Source: Streptomyces sp. 1222.5
Lineage (GTDB): Bacteria > Actinomycetota > Actinomycetes > Streptomycetales > Streptomycetaceae
NCBI RefSeq assembly: GCF_900105245.1
Contig: NZ_FNSZ01000001.1
Span: 558,001 to 622,000, forward strand
Direction: 5' to 3'
DNA: 64,000 nt
A program made the translations under genes and the position numbers. Positions 34,797 to 41,944 of the stretch are shown here, piece after piece. The notes under the pieces were generated by a model. That model was not told the DNA's origin. It searched no databases and saw nothing but the letters and a program-made list of their open reading frames with translations. How positions within the stretch are numbered: the first letter of the stretch is position 1; every line of letters begins with the position of its first letter.

Positions 34797-35119
34797 CGGC
34801 TGGCCTCCTGGCCCGTCGCCTGCGGTGCGGCGGGTGCGGTGCTCGGGATGGAAGGGCGCTCGGCGCCGATGGTGTGGACGGCGAGGAACTCGTGGGTGAC
34901 GGTGTCGCGCAGGGCGTTGAACCAGCGCCGGCAGCCGGCCGAGTGCACCCACCGTTCGGCGAAGGGGCCCCTGGGGTTGTCGCGGAAGAACACGTACTGG
35001 GCCCACTGCTCGTCGTCGAGGGCGTAGGGGTCGTCGGGGTAGGGGACGTGCGCCTGACCGCCGTAGTGGAACTCGATCTCCTCGCGGTCACCGCACCAGG
35101 GGCAGGTGATGAGCTGCAT
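34793..35119 (-). CDS. soxD: Sarcosine oxidase delta subunit
   Basis: The 108-residue protein carries the SoxD zinc site: ITCPWCGDREEIEF (two Cys) and WVHSAGCRRWFNALRDTVTH (His and Cys). It is a small structural subunit of the heterotetrameric enzyme that contacts SoxA. It lies between soxB (15 bp upstream) and soxA (ATGA overlap), the typical order soxB-D-A-G. The C-terminal tail is Pro/Ala rich. Length agrees with the family (about 95-110). Confidence 0.95.
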   Translation of the reverse strand: MQLITCPWCGDREEIEFHYGGQAHVPYPDDPYALDDEQWAQYVFFRDNPRGPFAERWVHSAGCRRWFNALRDTVTHEFLAVHTIGAERPSIPSTAPAAPQATGQEASR

Positions 35120-35134
35120 GTCGGTACTCCTCGG

Positions 35135-36382
35135 CTAGTGGGCGACGGCGGCCGCGCCGTGCTCGTCGACCAGGGCGCCGGTGGTGAAGCGGGAGAGGGT
35201 GAAGGGCGCGTTGTAGGGGTGCGGTTCGCCGGTGGCGATGGTGTGGGCGTAGCACCAGCCGACGCCCGGTGTGGCCTTGAAGCCGCCGGTCCCCCAGCCG
35301 CAGTTGAGGTAGAGGTCGTCGACGGGGGTCAGGCCGACGATGGGTGAGGCGTCCGGGGTGACGTCGACGATGCCCGCCCAGGTGCGCAGCATGTGGGCGC
35401 GTGCGAAGACCGGGAAGAGTTCGAGCGCGGCGGCCGTCTGGCGCTCCAGGATGTGGAACGCACCGCGCTGTCCGTAGCCGTTGTAGCTGTCGATGCCGGC
35501 GCCCATGACGAGCTCGCCCTTGTGGGCCTGGGAGACGTACACATGGACGGCGTTCGACATGACCACGGTCGGGTGCACCGGTTCGAGGAGCTCCGAGACC
35601 AGGGCCTGGAGCGGGTGGCTCTGGAGCGGCAGCCGCAACCCGGCCATGGACGCCAGCACGGACGAGTGGCCCGCGCCCGCGAGCGCGACCTTCCCCGCGG
35701 CGATGGGACCGCGGGTGGTCCGCACGCCTCGGACGCGGCCGCCCTGGATGTCGAGCCCGGTGACCTCGCAGTCCTGGATCAGGTCGATGCCGTACTCGTC
35801 GGCCCTGCGGGCGAAGCCCCAGGCCACGTAGTCGTGTTTGGCGATACCCGCGCGCGGCTGGTACGTCGCGCCGAGCACCGGGTAGCGCACGTCGGGCGAG
35901 ACGTTGACGATGGGGCAGACCTCGGCGACCTCGTCCGGCTCCAGCCACTCGGCGTCGATGCCGTTGAGCTGGTTGGCGTGGACGCGGCGCTTGCTGTCCC
36001 GGATGTCCTGGAGACTGTGGGCGAGGTTGAGCACGCCGCGCTGGCTGAAGAGGATGGGACAGCCGAGGTCCTCCTCGAGGGTCTCCCACAGCTTCAGTGA
36101 GTGCTCGTAGATGCCGGAGCTCTCGTCCCAGAGGTAGTTGGAGCGGATGATGGTGGTGTTGCGGGCCATGTTGCCGCCCGCGAGCCAGCCCTTCTCCAGG
36201 ACGGCGACGTTGGTGATGCCGTGGTTCTTGGCGAGGTAGTAGGCGGTGGCCAGGCCGTGTCCGCCGCCGCCGACGATGACGACGTCGTAGGACGGTTCGG
36301 GGTCGGGGTTGCGCCACAGGAAGTCCGGGTGGTCGGGCAGGACGTCTCCGGGCGTGGCCGGTCGGTTGTCACGCGGGTTCAT
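35135..36382 (-). CDS. soxB: Sarcosine oxidase beta subunit
   Basis: A 415-residue flavoprotein starting at the ATG at 36382, overlapping the stop of the glyA remnant (TGATG). An FAD-binding Rossmann motif [20 protein letters not shown] is near residue 35, followed by [20 protein letters not shown], the SoxB signature next to the covalent FMN attachment. The C-terminal catalytic domain has [19 protein letters not shown] and [20 protein letters not shown]. It oxidises sarcosine at FAD and passes electrons to FMN and oxygen. It is intact, unlike the flanking glyA. Confidence 0.96.
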   Translation of the reverse strand: MNPRDNRPATPGDVLPDHPDFLWRNPDPEPSYDVVIVGGGGHGLATAYYLAKNHGITNVAVLEKGWLAGGNMARNTTIIRSNYLWDESSGIYEHSLKLWETLEEDLGCPILFSQRGVLNLAHSLQDIRDSKRRVHANQLNGIDAEWLEPDEVAEVCPIVNVSPDVRYPVLGATYQPRAGIAKHDYVAWGFARRADEYGIDLIQDCEVTGLDIQGGRVRGVRTTRGPIAAGKVALAGAGHSSVLASMAGLRLPLQSHPLQALVSELLEPVHPTVVMSNAVHVYVSQAHKGELVMGAGIDSYNGYGQRGAFHILERQTAAALELFPVFARAHMLRTWAGIVDVTPDASPIVGLTPVDDLYLNCGWGTGGFKATPGVGWCYAHTIATGEPHPYNAPFTLSRFTTGALVDEHGAAAVAH

Positions 36383-37633
36383 CACTGGGCAGCCTCCTGG
36401 GCCGCGAGCTGGGGATCGGCGGGGTAGAGCGGGAAGCGGTCGGTCAGGACCCGGACGCGGTGGCGCAGCGCGTCGGCGGTCCGGTCGTCGAAGCCGGGCA
36501 GGAGGGCCGTGGCGATGATGCCGGCGACCCCCGTGAACTCCTCGGCCCCGAAGCCGCGGGCGGCCAGGGCCGGGGTGCCGATGCGGACGCCGGAGCCGAC
36601 CGTCGGCGGGCGCGGGTCGAGGGGGACGGCGTTGCGGTTGGCGGTGATGCCGACCCGGTGCAGCCGGTCTCGGCCTGCCGGCCGTCGAGTTCCGCACGGC
36701 GCAGGTCCACCAGGACCAGGTGCACGTCCGTGCCGCCGGTCAGGACACTCACCCCGGCTGCCCGGGTGTCGTCGGCCGGCAGCCGCTCGGCCAGGATCGA
36801 CGCCCCTTGGAGCGTGCGGCGCTGACGTCGGCGGACTCCGGCTGGGCGGCCGTCGTGAAGGCCACCGCCTTCGCGGCGATGACGTGTTCGAGGGGGCCGC
36901 CGAGCGTCTTGTGGGTGGTGGTGGTCACCACATGCACGTGGGACACCGGAGAGGGGTGCAGACCGGCGGCGACCAGGCCCGCTAAGTGGGCCATGTCGAC
37001 CATGAAGCAGGCGCCGACCTCGTCGGCGATCCGGCGGAACTCGGCGAAGTCGAGCCGGCGGTGGTACGCCGACCAGCCGGCCACGATCAGCTTCGGCCGG
37101 TGTTCCTGGGCGAGCTTGCGGACCTGCTCCATGTCGATGCGGTGGTCGTGTTCGCCGACCCGGTAGGCCGCCGCCTTGTACAGGCGTCCGGAGAGATTGA
37201 TCCGCATGCCGTGGGTGAGGTGGCCGCCGTGCGCCAGGTCCAGCCCCAGGACGGTGTCGCCGGGCTGCAGCAGGGCGGCCATGGCGGCCGCGTCGGCCTG
37301 TGCGCCGGAGTACGCCTGCACGTCGGCGGCCTCGGCTCCGAACAGCTGCTTGACGCGGTCGACGGCGAGCCGCTCGAGCACGTCGACGTGCTCGCAGCCG
37401 CCGTAGCAGCGGCGTCCGGGGTAGCCCTCGGCGTACTTGTTGGTCGGCACCGAGCCCTGGGCCCGCATGACCGCGAGGGGCACGAAGTTCTCGCCGGCGA
37501 TCGTCTCCGGGGTGCCACGCTGCCGGGCCGGCTTCGCGTCGATGGCCGCGGCGATCTCGGGATCGAAGTCGTCCAGCCGGGTGCCGAGCACGGCGGAGCG
37601 GGCCGCTCGCTGACCGGTGGCTTGGGCGTTCAT
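36382..37633 (-). pseudogene. glyA: Serine hydroxymethyltransferase, frameshifted and internally deleted
   Basis: The sequence follows SHMT from [17 protein letters not shown] through [19 protein letters not shown] and [11 protein letters not shown], the PLP-lysine site. There it jumps directly to [14 protein letters not shown]: about 27 residues (normally including the GGVILS and QGG segments) are missing in frame near 36893-36900. Two later one-base deletions follow (near 36825 and 36668), after which other frames encode the family C-terminus ([35 protein letters not shown]). No full-length enzyme can be made. SHMT would use the methylene-THF and glycine produced by sarcosine oxidase. Single-base events might be sequencing errors, but the 81-bp deletion is not. 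Confidence 0.85.
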
Positions 37634-37666
37634 GGAAAACCCCCTGGTGAGCGACTGAAAGCCAAC

Positions 37667-37676
37667 TGATATATTA
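37667..37676. promoter_or_regulatory. Candidate GntR operator/AT-rich promoter
   Basis: The near-palindrome TGATATATTA (8 of 10 positions symmetric) lies in the only AT-rich stretch between the divergent glyA/sox operon and the GntR gene, 34 bp from the glyA start. It fits a FadR-type operator overlapping both promoters. Confidence 0.45.
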
Positions 37677-37733
37677 ATCCGTTGTTGCGCTACAGTAGGA
37701 GCGCCGTAGGACAGCGTCAAGGGAGGTTCCGGG

Positions 37734-38387
37734 GTGACTTCGTCGACCGTTGTCGGCCCCGGTGGGGGAACGCTGGCCGACCGGGCCTACCGCTCCATCT
37801 CCGACCGCCTGGTGACCCTCCGGATCCATCCCGGGGAACCGATCAACGACGAGCGGATCGCCGCCGAGCTCGGCTTCGGACGCACCCCGGTCCGCGAGGC
37901 GCTCAAGCGGCTGGAGCACGAGCGGCTGATCGTCTCCTACCCCCGGCGCGGAACCTTCGCCACGGAGGTGCAGATCGCCGACCTCGGCCACATCTCGGAG
38001 GTCCGCAAACAGCTGGAGCCCCTCGCGGCGAGCATGGCCGCACAGCGCGCCGGCGAGCGCGACCGTCAGGACCTCGAAGGACTGCTCGCAGAGCTGGCGG
38101 ACGCGTCCGACCGCGGGGCCGACCTCATCCGGCTCGACATGACCGTGCACCGCGCGCTCTACGCCGCGACTCGGAATCCCTACCTCGAGGACACCCTGAT
38201 CAGGTACGACAACCTGGCCACACGCATCTGGTGCCTCTTCCTCGACCGGCTGCCGGGCCTGGCGGGCCATGTGCACGAGCACGGGCCTCTGCTGCGCGCC
38301 GTCATCGACGGTGACGCGGAGAAGGCCGCGGACCTCGCCTCGGGACACGTGGCAGGGTTCGAGGCGGCGATCCGCAGCGTCATCTGA
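37734..38387 (+). CDS. GntR (FadR subfamily) transcriptional regulator
   Basis: A 217-residue protein from a GTG at 37734 after GGGAGG. The N-terminal winged helix ([60 protein letters not shown]) is canonical GntR. The C-terminal all-helical FCD domain ([38 protein letters not shown], then [20 protein letters not shown]) carries the Asp/His metal-ligand positions of the FadR group. Divergent from glyA-soxBDAG, it most likely represses or activates sarcosine catabolism in response to sarcosine, glycine or a related metabolite. Confidence 0.92.
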   Translation: MTSSTVVGPGGGTLADRAYRSISDRLVTLRIHPGEPINDERIAAELGFGRTPVREALKRLEHERLIVSYPRRGTFATEVQIADLGHISEVRKQLEPLAASMAAQRAGERDRQDLEGLLAELADASDRGADLIRLDMTVHRALYAATRNPYLEDTLIRYDNLATRIWCLFLDRLPGLAGHVHEHGPLLRAVIDGDAEKAADLASGHVAGFEAAIRSVI

Positions 38388-38475
38388 CCCGCCCCGCCGC
38401 GGGCGGTCGCCACCCCTCATCACGTGTGCCGTAAGGTCTCTTTGGCATATACAGCTAACGTTTGGTGGGGATGAC

Positions 38476-39324
38476 GTGACGATCGACAGCAACTCCCGGC
38501 ATCTGACCGAGAGGCTGACCGCCGAGCGCGACGCCTTCCTCACGCAGTGGGCCCGGGTGGTCGGCATGGACGTGCAGGGCCGCCTGAGCACGGTCGAACT
38601 GGAGCGTGAACTGGGCGAGTTGTACGACGCCGTCGTCGCCGCCCTCACCACGGGCGGACTGGACGGCAGGGGCGAGCACTTCCGGGAGGTGCGCAGCCTG
38701 TTGATCGAGCTTTCCCGCAACCGCGCCCGGCAGGGTTTCACGCCCACGGAGACCGCCCGATGCGTCTTCGCCCTCAAGGAGGTGCTGGAGCCGACTCTCG
38801 CCGGGGACGAGAACGGCATGCGTACGTATCTGCAGTTCGCGCGGCTCCTCGACGACCTGGGTCTGCTGACGACGGAGGCGTACGTACGCACCCGGGAGGA
38901 GATCATCTCCTCGCAGGCCGAGCAGCTGCTGGAGCTGTCCACCCCGGTCGTCCAGCTGTGGAAGGGCGTGGTCGGCGTTCCCCTCGTTGGCACGCTCGAC
39001 TCGGCCCGTACCCAGGTGGTGATGGAGAAACTGCTGCAGAACCTGGTCGACAGCGACTCCACCCACGCCATCATCGACATCACCGGCGTCCCGACCGTGG
39101 ACACCCAGGTCGCCCAGCACCTGCTGAAGACGGTGGTGGCCGCCCGCATGATGGGCGCGCAGTGCATCATCTCCGGCATACGCCCGCAGATCGCCCAGAC
39201 GATCGTGGCGCTGGGGATCGAGTTCGGTGACATCCCCACCAACGCCTCGCTGTCCGACGCGCTGCGCCGGGCGCTGAAGGAAATCGCCCAGGACGCCGAG
39301 GACGATGTGCGGGGTCTGCTGTGA
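38476..39324 (+). CDS. rsbR: RsbR-type stressosome protein (STAS C-terminus)
   Basis: About 282 residues from a GTG at 38476, after GGTGGGGA. The N-terminal half is a helical globin-like sensor domain (TERLTAERDAFLTQWARVVG through NRARQGFTPTETARCVFALK). The C-terminal STAS domain (about 160-275) has STPVVQLWKGVVGVPLVGTL and ITGVPTVDTQVAQHLLKTVV, where conserved Thr residues are the RsbT phosphorylation sites. RsbR is the outward-facing subunit of the stressosome. Overlap with the next gene (GTGA) and the following RsbS and RsbT genes show a complete module. Confidence 0.92.
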   Translation: MTIDSNSRHLTERLTAERDAFLTQWARVVGMDVQGRLSTVELERELGELYDAVVAALTTGGLDGRGEHFREVRSLLIELSRNRARQGFTPTETARCVFALKEVLEPTLAGDENGMRTYLQFARLLDDLGLLTTEAYVRTREEIISSQAEQLLELSTPVVQLWKGVVGVPLVGTLDSARTQVVMEKLLQNLVDSDSTHAIIDITGVPTVDTQVAQHLLKTVVAARMMGAQCIISGIRPQIAQTIVALGIEFGDIPTNASLSDALRRALKEIAQDAEDDVRGLL

Positions 39325-39689
39325 CCGACCGCGTCCCCGTACTCAAGATCGGCGAGATCCTGCTGGTCTCCATCCAGACGGACCTCGAGGACCAGATGGT
39401 GATGGACCTCCAGGAAGACCTGTCGAACCGTATCGTCGCCGACGACGCCAAGGGCGTCGTCATCGACATCTCCGCACTGGAGATCGTCGACTCCTTCGTC
39501 GGCCGGATGCTGGCCACCAATGCGGCGATCTCGCGCGTTCTCGGCGCGGAGACCATCGTCGTCGGCATGCGGCCCGCCGTCGCCATGACGCTCGTCGAAC
39601 TCGGCCTCTCCCTCCAGGGTGTCCGGACGGCCCTCAATCTGGAGCGCGGGCTGAAACTCCTGCGTCGTCTCAGCGCGAGCCGCGCATGA
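39321..39689 (+). CDS. rsbS: RsbS-type STAS stressosome scaffold
   Basis: A 122-residue single STAS-domain protein from a GTG overlapping the rsbR stop. It contains VLKIGEILLVSIQTDLEDQM and GVVIDISALEIVDSFVGRML; the Ser in DSFVGR corresponds to the phosphorylated residue of RsbS (Ser59 in Bacillus subtilis). RsbS and RsbR build the pseudo-icosahedral core that traps RsbT. The stop overlaps the rsbT start (ATGA). Confidence 0.94.
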   Translation: MTDRVPVLKIGEILLVSIQTDLEDQMVMDLQEDLSNRIVADDAKGVVIDISALEIVDSFVGRMLATNAAISRVLGAETIVVGMRPAVAMTLVELGLSLQGVRTALNLERGLKLLRRLSASRA

Positions 39690-40105
39690 AGAACTACGGC
39701 ACCGCGAGCGCCTCGATCGAGACCGTCTCGGTTGCCACCAGCAGCGACGTCGTCTCCGCCCGCCAGATGGTGCGTTCCCTCGCGCACAGCAACGGTCTGT
39801 CGCTGATCCATCAGACGAAACTGGTCACGGCCGCGAGTGAACTCGGACGCAACATGCTGGTCTACGGCGGTGGGGGCGTCGTACGGGCGGCTGCCGTCGA
39901 CGACGCCGGCCGCTGCGGCATCTTCGTGGAGTTTGAGGACCAAGGGCCGGGTATAGCGGATCTGGAGCTTGCGCTCACCGACGGGTGGACCTCGGGCAAC
40001 GGCATGGGGCTCGGGCTCAGTGGCGCCAAGCGGCTCGTCGACGAGTTCGACATCGAATCGGGTCCCGGGGGTACCACTGTGCGCATTGTGAAGTGGGGCA
40101 GGTGA
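39686..40105 (+). CDS. rsbT: RsbT-type switch kinase
   Basis: A 139-residue HATPase protein. It shows the GHKL boxes: LVTAASELGRNMLVYGGGG (N-box), EFEDQGPGIADLELALTDGW and NGMGLGLSGAKRLVDEFDI (G-box), a close match to RsbT. RsbT phosphorylates RsbR and RsbS under stress and is then released to activate a downstream phosphatase. Its stop overlaps the next gene (GTGA). In Gram-positive models the released RsbT activates RsbU; here the candidate partner is the overlapping downstream product. Confidence 0.93.
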   Translation: MKNYGTASASIETVSVATSSDVVSARQMVRSLAHSNGLSLIHQTKLVTAASELGRNMLVYGGGGVVRAAAVDDAGRCGIFVEFEDQGPGIADLELALTDGWTSGNGMGLGLSGAKRLVDEFDIESGPGGTTVRIVKWGR

Positions 40106-41139
40106 ACGGCACTTTTGTCGGCGCGGCCGGCGAAGTCTGCTGGCTGAGGTCGGACATCGCGCTGGCCGCGGCGGCCCGCCGTCAGGCGGGGCTGCTGGCC
40201 CGCGGCATCTGCCTGTCCGAGGAGCGGGTTGCACGCTTCGAACTGTGCGTGACGGAGATGGCGACCAATCTCCTCAAGTACGCCGACGACGGCTCCCTGG
40301 CGCTGCGCCTCGTACGCGTTCGCGACCGCGTGGGCGTGGAGTGTCTGTCCCTGGACAGCGGTCCCGGGATCGACGACGTCCAGCGGGCGCTGCGCGACGG
40401 CACCTCCGCGTCCGGGAGCCTCGGCATCGGCATGGGCGCCATCGAACGGCTCGCCGACGTCTCCGGCATCCACTCCCTGCGCGGCCGGGGCACCGTCGTC
40501 CAGGCGCGCTTCTGGGCGGACGGGCAGGTGCCGCCGCCCGGTCCCGCGGAGACCGACGGGCTGACCCGGCCGATCAGTGGCGAGCAGGTCTGCGGTGACA
40601 CGTGGGCCGTGCGCGCGGTCGAGAGCGACGGCGCCGAGGCGCTGCTGCTGATGATGTGCGACGGGCTCGGGCACGGGCCCCTGGCAGCCCGCGTCGCCGA
40701 CCGGGCCGAGGAAGCCTTCCGGGACAGCCGGCACAGCCGTCCGGAGACCGTGCTGCAGGACGTGCACAGCAGTCTGCGCGGCACCCGCGGTGCCGCGGTG
40801 GCGATCGCTCTGCTCGACCCGGCCGGGCAGCGTGTGCAGCTGTGCGGGGCCGGCAACATCTCGGCACTGGTCGCGTCCGCGGACACCCGCACCGGGCTGC
40901 TGTCCATGCCGGGGATCGTCGGGGCGCAGCTGCCGCGTCCGCGTTCCTTCGAGGCCGCGTTCCCGCCCGGCGCCGCCCTGATCATGCACTCCGACGGCCT
41001 CAGCGACCGCTGGAAGCCGGCGGACTTCCCCGGCCTGTTCGCACAGAACCCCTCGCTCATCGCCGCGCAGATCCTCAACCAGGCCGCGGTCCGCCGGGAC
41101 GACGCCGGAATCGTCGTGGCGGTGCACAGGCAGCCGTGA
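40102..41139 (+). CDS. Fused RsbT/RsbW-like ATPase and SpoIIE phosphatase (RsbX-like)
   Basis: A 345-residue protein from a GTG overlapping rsbT. The N-terminal 135 residues are an anti-sigma-type HATPase (FELCVTEMATNLLKYADDG, LSLDSGPGIDDVQRAL, GSLGIGMGAIERLADVS). The C-terminal ~185 residues are an RsbX-like PP2C phosphatase (MMCDGLGHGPLAARVADRAE, QLCGAGNISALV, LIMHSDGLSDRW, RRDDAGIVVAVH). It combines a kinase-type fold and phosphatase and probably resets or feeds the stressosome. The following gene fragment overlaps it (GTGA). Confidence 0.9.
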   Translation: MNGTFVGAAGEVCWLRSDIALAAAARRQAGLLARGICLSEERVARFELCVTEMATNLLKYADDGSLALRLVRVRDRVGVECLSLDSGPGIDDVQRALRDGTSASGSLGIGMGAIERLADVSGIHSLRGRGTVVQARFWADGQVPPPGPAETDGLTRPISGEQVCGDTWAVRAVESDGAEALLLMMCDGLGHGPLAARVADRAEEAFRDSRHSRPETVLQDVHSSLRGTRGAAVAIALLDPAGQRVQLCGAGNISALVASADTRTGLLSMPGIVGAQLPRPRSFEAAFPPGAALIMHSDGLSDRWKPADFPGLFAQNPSLIAAQILNQAAVRRDDAGIVVAVHRQP

Positions 41140-41777
41140 TCGCCGGAAGGTCTCTGCACGAGCTGATCACCATCGCCCTGGGGGAGGCGAGGGACGTGGT
41201 CACCCTGCGCCGTTGCACACAGGCGGTCTGCCGTGCCACGGGGGTGGCGGGCACTCCCCTGGTGCGGCTGACCACCGTCGTGAGCGAGGCCGGCGAGCAC
41301 CTCCTCGGTACGCAGGACCTCACCGCGGAGCTGTGCCTGGAGGAGTCCGGCACCGTCGCGGTCGCCGTGCGGTTCCGCTGGAGAGAGGAACGCCGTCCGT
41401 CGGACGCCCTGCTGGCCACGGCCGCCCGGCTGCTCGACGCCACCCGTCTGGAGCCCGTCGCGGACAACGGCCGCCATGAACTCGTCCTCTCCAAGCGTGC
41501 TCCGGCCCGGGCCGGGTCCTGGCCCTGTACTCGGAGCTGACGAGCGAGCTCCAGGCGACGAACAGCGGCGTCGTGGCCCTGTACGCGGAGCTGGAGGACA
41601 ACACAACGGCGCCACACAGATCTCCAGCTCTCCCTGAGCCATCTCGCCGAGACCGTGAGCGCGGCTCCCACCGGGCCGGAAGAAGCCTGCACCCACCTGC
41701 TGGAGCACCTGCCGCCGGACGGCAGTGACGACGTGGCCCTGATGGTCGTACGGCTGCACGCCGTCCGAACCGTCTGA
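41136..41777 (+). pseudogene. Fusion remnant: 5' sensor-kinase-like part and 3' SpoIIE phosphatase end
   Basis: From a GTG overlapping the previous stop, codons encode MIAGRSLHELITIALGEARD through ATAARLLDATRLEPVADNGR, a GHKL-kinase-associated N-terminal region commonly found after the stressosome phosphatase. At about 41500 a frameshift occurs: the other frame continues LALYSELTSELQATNSGVVA, the normal linker of these kinases. A few bases later the sequence switches to GPEEACTHLLEHLPPDGSDD and ALMVVRL, the typical last residues of SpoIIE phosphatases, ending at 41777. So the catalytic parts of both genes are missing and a deletion joined them. Confidence 0.75.
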
Positions 41778-41944
41778 CCGACGCCGCCGGCCGGGGACGG
41801 AGGGCGACTGGGGCAGAGTCGCGTCATCCGCCGCCGCGGAAACGATCCGAATCACTCATTAGGTTTCAGTGATTGCTTTAGCCCGATTCGGCGGACATCA
41901 CTCATGGCATGTTGACCTCCTCACACCGCCTCGGGAGGATCCGC

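Noticed and set aside
31470..35027. A 1185-codon open frame on the plus strand across the sox genes
   Set aside because: It opposes the well-conserved soxA/soxG frames, has low-complexity composition and no domains. High GC reduces stop codons and creates such long shadows.
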